Positions 6,606-11,447 of a stretch of DNA of 11,447 bases are shown here, in pieces. The notes under the pieces are model-generated. The model was given only the letters and a program-made list of their open reading frames with translations. It was not told the origin of the DNA and did no database searches. This DNA is from Bacillota bacterium (GTDB lineage: Bacteria > Vulcanimicrobiota > JAMDEM01). The translations under genes were made by a program, and so were the position numbers. Every line of letters starts with the position of its first letter. Position 1 is the stretch's first letter. The stretch lies in assembly GCA_023486985.1 (NCBI GenBank), contig JAMDEM010000143.1:1-11447 (forward strand). The letters are read 5' to 3'.

Positions 6606-6631
6606 AGACCCCGCAGTTTTCTGCGGGGTCT
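6606..6631. terminator. Strong GC-rich hairpin between converging genes
   Basis: AGACCCCGCAG pairs perfectly with CTGCGGGGTCT around a TTTT loop (11-bp stem). It sits 22 bases beyond the stop of the minus-strand small exported protein, and downstream of the plus-strand 80-residue ORF. Neither side has a good U-tract, so a terminator or mRNA 3'-end stabiliser role is likely but not proven. Confidence 0.5.
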
Positions 6632-6634
6632 CAT

Positions 6635-6664
6635 GCTGCAAAACAAGCTTGTCTTATTTTGCAG
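6635..6664 (-). terminator. Hairpin overlapping the stop codon of the small exported protein
   Basis: GCTGCAAAA (6635-6643) pairs perfectly with TTTTGCAGC (6657-6665, about one base beyond this span). The loop contains CAAGCTTG, itself palindromic. The TAA of the minus-strand gene (6654-6656) lies inside. Together with the stronger hairpin 4 bases away it probably marks the 3' end of that transcript. Confidence 0.4.
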
Positions 6665-7076
6665 CCTCAACCTTAGATATGGCAATCGCCTGCATCCCGC
6701 CCTGTGTGAATACTTTTCCGGTTACTTTTACCTTCCGCTCGCAATACTTAAGAAGCGGAGTATTTGGATTTTCCATGGGTTTTGAGGAAACAACAAGGTA
6801 AAGTTTTCCTGTTTTTTCTTCCTCAATTAGCATTGCGCTTCCTTTTTTTATACAGTCTATAGCACACTGCCTGTGGCTTTCTCCTTTTGCCCCTGAAGTT
6901 AAAAGACATGAAGAGTCTCTTACATATCCGACAATGGTCTTTTCAGCAGCAGGCTTGTTTGGCTGATGAACAGAACTTTTGGCGGCTGCATAAGAATTGT
7001 TCATAAAAGCTGTATAACCAACAAAAGCGATTAGGATAGCAAGGCATATAATAAAAGTTATTCTGCTTATTTTCAT
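6654..7076 (-). CDS. Small exported Cys/His-containing protein with OB-fold-like C terminus
   Basis: This is a 140-residue protein. Residues about 5-25 (ITFIICLAILIAFVGYTAF) form a signal peptide or N-terminal anchor, with a possible cleavage after SYA near residue 30. The mature part has GYVRDSSC (Cys57), then SHRQCAIDCIKKGSAML (His68, Cys71, Cys75), a KLYLVVS strand and KYCERKVKVTGKVF..GGMQAIAISKVE (Cys112). The pattern of a Cys, then HxxCAxxCxxxG, then a VTGxV...I.V strand resembles small secreted bacterial proteins whose C-terminal half looks like an OB-type barrel. Function is unknown; the Cys/His cluster could bind metal or form disulfides. The ATG is preceded by an excellent AAAGGAGGTG site (7082-7091 region). 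It is transcribed divergently from the metallopeptidase-like gene and against the polysaccharide genes. I do not recognise a named family with certainty. Confidence 0.82.
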   Translation of the reverse strand: MKISRITFIICLAILIAFVGYTAFMNNSYAAAKSSVHQPNKPAAEKTIVGYVRDSSCLLTSGAKGESHRQCAIDCIKKGSAMLIEEEKTGKLYLVVSSKPMENPNTPLLKYCERKVKVTGKVFTQGGMQAIAISKVEAAK

Positions 7077-7127
7077 ATTTTCACCTCCTTTCGTTTTTTT
7101 CTATTTTTTCTTTACCCATAACTAAAA

Positions 7128-7145
7128 GTATTTAAACATAAATAC
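7128..7145. promoter_or_regulatory. Inverted repeat in a divergent intergenic region, possible operator
   Basis: GTATTTA (7128-7134) and TAAATAC (7139-7145) form a perfect 7-base inverted repeat with a 4-base spacer. It lies in the 140-base gap between the divergent exported-protein and metallopeptidase-like genes, where promoters for both must lie. No strong -35/-10 pair stands out around it. AT-rich palindromes arise easily by chance, so this is only a candidate. Confidence 0.3.
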
Positions 7146-7216
7146 AGTCGCGAAAAGGAATATAAGTTTCATTTAAAGTATATAGAAATAATTATGAAGA
7201 TATGGGGGGAGTTTGC

Positions 7217-8155
7217 ATGCTTTCAAAAAGAATTTTGCTTTTCGCTGTAATCTTTCTTATTTTTACCGCTTTTCTCAATGCAGAGGAATTGGTAGTTTAT
7301 ATCCGCAATCAGCCTGTATCAGAGAAACCGTTAATTATTGGAAATGATTTTTATTTAACCGTTTATACTTTAAAGGAAGCTCTAAAGAAAGAAATATCTA
7401 TTGATCCTGTAAGCTGCAAGGTAATTATTGATGGGAAAGTTACAGAATTAGAGCCGCTTCAAAAGAATGGGAAAGCATATCTTTCTTTAAAACCCCTTGC
7501 CAAATATATCGGGATGAAAGTTTCTTATAATAAAGACACTGGCATCCTGGATATGTGTTTTGATAAGCCTGCCCAGCCAAAAGTTGTTAAAATTAGCTCC
7601 CCCGCTGAAAACTACCGTTTGCTTGGAATAAAGCCTGAAGATAAAGATAAAATTATGAATACAAAGGAGGAAGTTAAGGCTCTTCAGGAACCTGCTCTAA
7701 AATTTCTTGAGATTCGCTTTGGTTTAATTATTCCAAAACCTAAACTTATTAAGACTGATCGGTTTCACGCATGGCCCTTTGGCGGACCCTATGGCGCTAA
7801 AGTAATTGAGTTCGATACCGGAAAAAGCAGGGATGAAACTCTCATGATATTGGTACATGAGCATACCCACTTATGGATGGCTTTTAACAGCAAGTGGCCA
7901 TACAGGACTTGCTTTGTAATGGAAGAAGCTTTTCCGGACTGGACTATGGTTAAGTTTGCTCAATTTGTGGATAACAAAAAAGTTGAACAAGTGGTATATG
8001 ATAATCGCGTAATGACCCAATCAATAAATCTTTTTCGCCAGATCGAGAATAAATATGGAGAGACAGGAGTTATTGAATTTTTTAGAAATCCTTACAATTA
8101 CCCGGAAGGAAAAAACTGGAAGCCGACTGGGAATAATCTTCCTCCTAATAACTGA
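7217..8155 (+). CDS. Secreted HEHTH (gluzincin-like) metallopeptidase-like protein with copper-amine-oxidase-N-like stalk domain
   Basis: The protein is 312 residues from the ATG at 7217, which has GGGGGAG (7205-7211) 5 bases upstream; an ATG at 7202 would add five residues but has no ribosome site. A signal peptide (LSKRILLFAVIFLIFTAFLNA) should be cleaved before EELVVYI. The next ~95 residues (VYIRNQPV..PLIIGNDFYLTVYTLKEAL..AYLSLKPLAKYIGMKVSYNKDTGIL) match the copper amine oxidase N-terminal repeat used as a surface or binding module. The C-terminal half contains MILVHEHTHLWMAF, a HExxH zinc site (His214, Glu215, His218), and after 17 residues VMEEAFPDW. Glu236 or Glu237 there could be the third ligand, as in gluzincins of the M1/M61 type. 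It is predicted to act outside the cytoplasmic membrane; substrate is unknown. It converges on the methyltransferase gene with a 20-base gap. Confidence 0.82.
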   Translation: MLSKRILLFAVIFLIFTAFLNAEELVVYIRNQPVSEKPLIIGNDFYLTVYTLKEALKKEISIDPVSCKVIIDGKVTELEPLQKNGKAYLSLKPLAKYIGMKVSYNKDTGILDMCFDKPAQPKVVKISSPAENYRLLGIKPEDKDKIMNTKEEVKALQEPALKFLEIRFGLIIPKPKLIKTDRFHAWPFGGPYGAKVIEFDTGKSRDETLMILVHEHTHLWMAFNSKWPYRTCFVMEEAFPDWTMVKFAQFVDNKKVEQVVYDNRVMTQSINLFRQIENKYGETGVIEFFRNPYNYPEGKNWKPTGNNLPPNN

Positions 8156-8175
8156 AAAGAAAAGAGATGCCAGGC

Positions 8176-8961
8176 TTATTTTTTCCTTAAAACATAAAAC
8201 AAATTATAGCTGTATTTTTCAAGATCCGGCATCTGGATTTTTCTGGAAATCTCCATGGCAGATTCATTTAATCTTGAGTCGTGCTTCGGCTCTTCGGGCA
8301 GAACAGCCAGCGGGTGATATACCCGTGAGAAAAAGAGGTATGCGCCATAATTACGAATTTCAACAATGTCAAAGTATTTTTTAATAAATGGTTCAAAATC
8401 CTTTCTTAACATATTCCTGTTATAATCCACTGTTTTAATTTCAGCAAGACCAAATTTTGCCCTGACACCGTTAAGATTATCAAGCTCTTCCTGAAATCCT
8501 TCAGTAAGCAGAAGTAAGCCGTCATTCTCTAAAAGACTGTGAATCTGGCTTATTGCATCCTGCTGATACAGCCATTCGGGCAGGTTTATGAGGCACCTTT
8601 GAGATATAACGCAGCTGAACTTCCTGTCCAAATATATGTCTTTGATATTTAAAACAGATCCCGCTGTAAAATCAGCGTTCCTGATTGATTCCGAAGCAGC
8701 TCTCTCCTTTGCAAGAGTGATAAGACTTTCAGCAACATCAATTCCGGAAATCTTTTTAACCTCTTTGGCATAATGAACGGTATGAGAACCATTGCCGCAG
8801 CCAATTTCCAGAACTGTGTGATGTTTTTTAAGGTATGAAAGTATATTCTCTCGTTCAAGGCAGGCAAGGTATGGATCTCGTGAAGTGGGCGTTATTTTCT
8901 TTCCGGCGGAAAACTGCCGGCCTGCTTCTTCCCAGTGTTTTTTTATATCGTCAAGTTTCAT
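8176..8961 (-). CDS. Class I SAM-dependent methyltransferase
   Basis: The protein is 261 residues from the ATG at 8961, which is preceded by GGAGG (8968-8972 on the complementary strand) with 6-base spacing; a GTG at 8988 would add nine residues but lacks a ribosome site. Motif I is VLEIGCGNGSH (residues 50-60). The acidic ribose-binding residue is Asp75 in KKISGIDVAESLI. Later come the motif II-III strand CVISQRCLINLPEW and LLENDGLLLLTEGF. The C terminus (YNLFYVLRKK) ends in the usual beta-strand of this fold. The enzyme is cytoplasmic with no membrane segment. It lies opposite to the flanking polysaccharide genes and head-to-head with the strong promoter at 9045-9073. The acceptor cannot be read from sequence; a sugar or small-molecule O-methyltransferase is plausible from the neighbourhood. 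Confidence 0.85.
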   Translation of the reverse strand: MKLDDIKKHWEEAGRQFSAGKKITPTSRDPYLACLERENILSYLKKHHTVLEIGCGNGSHTVHYAKEVKKISGIDVAESLITLAKERAASESIRNADFTAGSVLNIKDIYLDRKFSCVISQRCLINLPEWLYQQDAISQIHSLLENDGLLLLTEGFQEELDNLNGVRAKFGLAEIKTVDYNRNMLRKDFEPFIKKYFDIVEIRNYGAYLFFSRVYHPLAVLPEEPKHDSRLNESAMEISRKIQMPDLEKYSYNLFYVLRKK

Positions 8962-8996
8962 TTTAAGCCTCCAGTGCACTTTTTCCACCTTTTAAA

Positions 8997-9044
8997 AACT
9001 TATTCCTGCAGCCATGTTTTCCGGGCAAACTTCCCGGATAAGTT
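8997..9044. other. Nested inverted repeats between divergent transcription units
   Basis: Outer arms AACTTAT (8997-9003) and ATAAGTT (9038-9044) enclose inner arms TCCGGG (9020-9025) and CCCGGA (9033-9038). The structure lies in the 5' leader side of the minus-strand methyltransferase and directly abuts the -35 box of the plus-strand promoter at 9045. It may be an operator or leader hairpin; no U-run suggests termination. Confidence 0.35.
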
Positions 9045-9073
9045 TTGAAATATCGTAATAGCTATGGTATAAT
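9045..9073 (+). promoter_or_regulatory. Strong sigma70-type promoter with extended -10
   Basis: TTGAAA (9045-9050), a 17-base spacer and TATAAT (9068-9073, consensus) are preceded by TG one base upstream (TGGTATAAT), an extended -10. Transcription should start near 9080 and run toward the zinc-ribbon methyltransferase gene at 9347, giving a leader of about 265 bases. This is by far the best promoter match in the window. Confidence 0.75.
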
Positions 9074-9079
9074 ATACAT

Positions 9080-9210
9080 TCGATATAAAAAAGGATAAAA
9101 ACTCTATGTGAAAGGTGTCAATAAGCTTTTTCCTGAACTAATACAAACGCAATAATAAGCAAGCTTGTTTTCTCACGTTATTTCACGAGCGTGCGCTTGT
9201 GATTTTAATA
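9080..9210 (+). ncRNA. Candidate small transcript or leader RNA downstream of the strong promoter
   Basis: No protein gene fills the 265 bases between the promoter and the next start codon. Near 9184-9201 a stem CACGAGCG/CGCTTGTG (8 pairs, one G-U, 2-base loop) is followed by ATTTTAAT, which could act as a weak intrinsic terminator and define an RNA of about 130 nt. A 15-codon GTG ORF (9108-9155, starting MKGVNKLFPE) could instead be a leader peptide; its ribosome site (AAGGA at 9091) is too far away at 12 bases. The remaining sequence up to 9225 shows nothing else recognisable. Existence of a separate RNA is an inference from promoter plus hairpin. Confidence 0.3.
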
Positions 9211-9225
9211 GTTCGAAAATAAAAG

Positions 9226-9308
9226 TGTCATTGCGAGGAACGAAGCAATCTTTAATTGCAGGGATTGCTTCGTCCTGCCACGCTTCGCTCGCAGTCCTCG
9301 CAATGACA
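9226..9308. repeat. 83-bp inverted-repeat element (TGTCATTGCGAGGA ends)
   Basis: Perfect 14-base terminal inverted repeats TGTCATTGCGAGGA (9226-9239) and TCCTCGCAATGACA (9295-9308) enclose an inner inverted pair ACGAAGCAATC (9240-9250) and GATTGCTTCGT (9263-9273). The design and the GTCATTGCGAGGAACGAAGC sequence match a palindromic repeat dispersed through genomes of several phyla (for example Desulfobacterota and Nitrospirota relatives), probably a MITE-like element. Here it sits in the leader of the zinc-ribbon methyltransferase gene, ending 38 bases before its ATG. It encodes no protein. Confidence 0.85.
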
Positions 9309-9346
9309 AAGTAATATCATTTAAGGGAAGAGCCGGCAGGTTATTT

Positions 9347-10465
9347 ATGAAAGAAAAGCTACTGGAATATTTACGCTGTCCCAAATGCAAGGGAAAGCTT
9401 GAATTAAAGAAATATTCCGAGGACTCGGAAGTCAGGGAAGGCGTAATTTTGTGCGGCTGCGGCATGTGGTATCCTGTAATAGATTATGTTCCCAGGATAC
9501 TCCTGGCTGATTTAAGGGGAAATTACAGGGATTTTGCCGATAGACATTCTCTCCCTCAACTGCCGTTCGGCGCTAAGGAATCGGAAGAAAGCAAAATTCA
9601 GGTAAAGCAGAGTTTTTCCGATAAATGGAATATCCATCCCGAATTCGGATTTACCAGCGAGAAGATAAAGAATTTTTATGATGAATGGTTTGCATCAAAA
9701 ATCGGAGCGGACGGCATTAAGGGGATGAAATCTTACTTCGCAGGCAAAAATCTCGCCCTCGACGCCGGAACAGGGCTTGGTCCAAAGGTTGAAAGCATGT
9801 GCAAATACGGCGTAAAAGAAGCCATCGGTATAGATATAAGCGAAAGTGTGGTTCATGCTCATGAGAATACAAAAGCCTGTCCCGGGGCTCACATAGTTCA
9901 GGCTGATATTATGAACCCTCCATTTAAAGAAGAAATCTTTGATTTTATAATAAGCGACGGAGTTCTCCACCATACGCCTGATACAAGAAAAGCATTTTTA
10001 AGCCTTGTGCCTTTTTTAAGGAGCAATGGTGATATTGCCATACATGTCTATAAAAAAATGGGTCCCGTAAGAGAATTTTGTGATGACTACATACGGAACC
10101 ATTCCACGAAGCTTTCGTCAGAAGAATGCTGGAAATTTTCTGAAAGCTTTACCAGATTCGGAAAATCTCTTTCAGGTATTAATGTTGACATCGAGGTTCC
10201 GGAAGATATACCTGTTCTGGGCATAAAAGCCGGTAAATATAATCTTCAAAGATTCATTTATTATAACTTTTTCAAGTGCTTCTGGAACGACGGTTTTTCT
10301 TTTGATGAAAATAACCTGGTGAATTTTGACTGGTATCATCCCAGTGATGCATTCAGACATACTGAAGAAGAAGTAAAAGACTGGTTTAAAAAAGCCGGCC
10401 TTGCAGAGATAAAGTCCTTTCATGCAAATGAGAGCGGAGTAAGTGTAAGGGGGAGAAAAGAATGA
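9347..10465 (+). CDS. Methyltransferase with N-terminal Trm112-like zinc ribbon
   Basis: This is a 372-residue two-domain protein. Residues 1-55 resemble Trm112p/YcaR: LRCPKCKGKLEL and LCGCGMWYPVIDYVPRIL, with Cys11, Cys14, Cys36 and Cys38 suited to bind zinc. After a linker region (SFSDKWNIHPEFGF) comes a type-11 class I SAM methyltransferase. It has motif I ALDAGTGLG (137-145), Asp163 in GIDISESVV, VQADIMNPPF (184-193) and SDGVLHHTPDT (203-213). The C-terminal ~100 residues (FNWYHPSDAF-like segment, EEEVKDWFKKAGL) belong to this family's cap. Such fusions are common in glycan and natural-product clusters; the acceptor is unknown. The ATG at 9347 has only a weak CAGG ribosome site, 6 bases away. 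It is transcribed from the promoter at 9045 through the inverted-repeat element and overlaps the next gene by four bases (ATGA). Confidence 0.88.
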   Translation: MKEKLLEYLRCPKCKGKLELKKYSEDSEVREGVILCGCGMWYPVIDYVPRILLADLRGNYRDFADRHSLPQLPFGAKESEESKIQVKQSFSDKWNIHPEFGFTSEKIKNFYDEWFASKIGADGIKGMKSYFAGKNLALDAGTGLGPKVESMCKYGVKEAIGIDISESVVHAHENTKACPGAHIVQADIMNPPFKEEIFDFIISDGVLHHTPDTRKAFLSLVPFLRSNGDIAIHVYKKMGPVREFCDDYIRNHSTKLSSEECWKFSESFTRFGKSLSGINVDIEVPEDIPVLGIKAGKYNLQRFIYYNFFKCFWNDGFSFDENNLVNFDWYHPSDAFRHTEEEVKDWFKKAGLAEIKSFHANESGVSVRGRKE

Positions 10466-11181
10466 AGGAAAAACTTGCTCCCAAAAGAGCCCGGTATGAC
10501 AGGGTTAACAACCAGGACGGATGCAGCTTTAAATTAGAACATTACAGGGAAATTCTGTCTGCGGCAATTAAAAAAGGTTATCATATTACATCTTTTGCAA
10601 AGTATGATTCCAAAAAGAAGAAAAGCATAATTCTCCGCCATGACATAGACGGAAAGACTGATGTTGAAAAAGCTCTGGAATTTTCATCTATCGAAAGAGA
10701 GATTGGAGCTTCCGCCACTTATTTTTTAAGAGTCCATTCGGCGGAATATAATCCGTACGAATACCGCTGTTATGAAATTTTTACTGATATTCTGGCAATG
10801 GGGCATGAGATTGGCTTGCACTTTGAAGCAGTGGACATGGAGCCAGTATCCGGAGAGGATTCTAAAATAGTTTTTCTCAAAGAAAAGCTAATGCTGGAAA
10901 ACATATACGGTATAAAAATTATAAGCGCTTCACAGCACGGCGATTACAGCTTTTATTCCCACCCGGGTTATTATTATTTCTTTGACCGGGTAAAGAAGGG
11001 AGAGGTTGGGATAAAAAATCACACCTTTGAACCAGGGTTTTACAATGAGATAAAATATTTGTCGGATTCCAACTCGGTCTGGCTTGAAGGCTGCCCCTGC
11101 CGTCATCTTGGAAAGCATGATAAGTTTCAGATTCTGACTCATCCAAAATGGTGGTTCAGGGAATTTTATCATACATGGTAA
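10462..11181 (+). CDS. Divergent polysaccharide deacetylase-like (NodB-fold) protein
   Basis: The protein has 239 residues. SIILRHDIDGKTDVEKAL (His60, Asp61, Asp63) is the first NodB motif in the form common among sugar-cluster deacetylases. SATYFLRVHS is the following strand. MGHEIGLHFEA (His115, His120) is motif 2, and QILTHPKWW (His227) sits near the C terminus. SASQHGDYSFY (His159) may be another active-site loop. In classical CE4 enzymes the second motif reads H(S/T)xxxH; here HFEA follows His120, so one metal-binding His is not in the usual place. Activity may be on an unusual substrate, or the metal site may be completed by His159. No signal peptide is present, so it is probably cytoplasmic, acting on a precursor. 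The ATG overlaps the methyltransferase stop (ATGA), showing tight coupling. The fold is confident; the reaction (deacetylation of an N-acetyl sugar or related amide hydrolysis) is inferred. Confidence 0.82.
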   Translation: MKEKLAPKRARYDRVNNQDGCSFKLEHYREILSAAIKKGYHITSFAKYDSKKKKSIILRHDIDGKTDVEKALEFSSIEREIGASATYFLRVHSAEYNPYEYRCYEIFTDILAMGHEIGLHFEAVDMEPVSGEDSKIVFLKEKLMLENIYGIKIISASQHGDYSFYSHPGYYYFFDRVKKGEVGIKNHTFEPGFYNEIKYLSDSNSVWLEGCPCRHLGKHDKFQILTHPKWWFREFYHTW

Positions 11182-11186
11182 CGAAA

Positions 11187-11447
11187 ATGAGAATTATCCT
11201 GTTTGGATATACTTCAGCTGCTGCTTCGATAATGGATATAGTTGCAAGGACGGGAAACGAGATTATTGCCCTTGTTCTTCCTTCAAACAGAAAAGGCCCG
11301 GAAATTGATATTGCAAGAGAAGCTGCAAGGAGAAGAAAAATAGAGTTTCTTTTCCAGCCGCCCAATCCTCCAGCAGAGGATTTTATCGTAAAGCTTCAAA
11401 GTTTTAAACCTGATTTAGGCATTGTGTTTTCATATTCACAAATTTTG
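11187..11447 (+). CDS. Formyltransferase family protein, 5' part only
   Basis: Eighty-seven codons are open to the right edge. MRIILFGYTSAAASIMDIVAR is the Rossmann-like start of the formyl transferase N domain. EIIALVLPSNRKGPEIDIAREAARRRKIEFL and FKPDLGIVFSYSQIL correspond to the substrate-binding strands of methionyl-tRNA formyltransferase and its sugar-specific relatives. The catalytic Asn-His-Asp set lies beyond the window. In this setting, with two sugar aminotransferases, the likely role is N10-formyl-tetrahydrofolate-dependent N-formylation of a 4-amino-6-deoxy nucleotide sugar (ArnA-N/VioF/WlaRD-type), not initiator tRNA formylation. It starts 5 bases after the deacetylase-like stop. 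An in-frame ATG at 11175, overlapping that stop, is an alternative start; neither has a good ribosome site. Confidence 0.78.
   Translation, partial: MRIILFGYTSAAASIMDIVARTGNEIIALVLPSNRKGPEIDIAREAARRRKIEFLFQPPNPPAEDFIVKLQSFKPDLGIVFSYSQIL

Noticed and set aside
6413..6801. Overlapping ORFs on both strands containing PPLNLRGG or PPPLKLRGG peptides
   Set aside because: They are translations of the palindromic repeat and adjacent hairpins; LRGG peptides are a familiar artefact of such repeats, and no ribosome site or homologous protein supports them.
6043..7168. 14-base direct repeat AAGGAATATAAGTT at 6043-6056 and 7155-7168
   Set aside because: An exact 14-mer in AT-rich sequence of this length can arise by chance, the flanks diverge at once, and no element boundary accompanies it.
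8962..8988. GTG start at 8988 for the minus-strand methyltransferase
   Set aside because: It has no ribosome binding site, whereas the ATG at 8961 has GGAGG at ideal spacing.
9205..9465. Minus-strand 86-codon ORF across the inverted-repeat element
   Set aside because: Its SLRGLRAKRGRTKQS-type peptide is the usual spurious translation of the TGTCATTGCGAGGA element, and it overlaps the start of the well-supported methyltransferase gene.
11187..11447. Housekeeping methionyl-tRNA formyltransferase (fmt)
   Set aside because: The N domain fits the superfamily, but the neighbours are glycan genes and not def, priA or rsmB, so a sugar N-formyltransferase is more likely; the decisive residues lie outside the window.

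Overview
The window reads as part of a surface-polysaccharide or nucleotide-sugar gene cluster from an uncultivated-looking, moderately AT-rich bacterium. The evidence is two sugar aminotransferases of the DegT/DnrJ/EryC1 family, a hexapeptide-repeat acyltransferase, a heparinase II/III-like protein, a radical SAM enzyme, two methyltransferases, a divergent polysaccharide-deacetylase-like protein and the start of a formyltransferase. The intergenic palindromic repeats are of kinds scattered through several Gram-negative and deep-branching phyla. No rRNA, tRNA or housekeeping gene is present, so I cannot name a phylum.

Layout. Positions 1-6044 form a co-directional (+) block. It holds the 3' part of an acetyltransferase, a WbpE-like aminotransferase, a palindromic repeat, a heparinase II/III-like protein whose 3' end overlaps a radical SAM/SPASM gene, a second repeat cluster and a second aminotransferase of the perosamine-synthase type. 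Positions 6045-6660 look like a scar: the C-terminal remnant of a probable nucleotidyltransferase (DUF6036/AbiEii-like), an intact 80-residue partner-like ORF, and a dense run of short hairpins that includes another repeat half-unit. Positions 6654-8961 break colinearity. They hold a small exported Cys-rich protein (-), a secreted HEHTH metallopeptidase-like protein (+) and a SAM methyltransferase (-). The intergenic stretch 8962-9346 carries an excellent sigma70-type promoter, a candidate small transcript, and an 83-bp inverted-repeat element (TGTCATTGCGAGGA ends). From 9347 to the right edge the polysaccharide theme returns on the + strand: a zinc-ribbon plus methyltransferase fusion, a deacetylase-like protein (ATGA overlap) and a formyltransferase that runs off the window.

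How the genes may work together (inference). The acetyltransferase and first aminotransferase fit making an N-acetylated 3-amino sugar, possibly of the 2,3-diacetamido-uronic acid type. The second aminotransferase and the terminal formyltransferase fit an amino/N-formyl sugar. The radical SAM, heparinase-like, deacetylase-like and methyltransferase proteins would tailor or edit the glycan or its precursors. No glycosyltransferase, flippase or polymerase is seen in these 11 kb, so they would have to lie outside.
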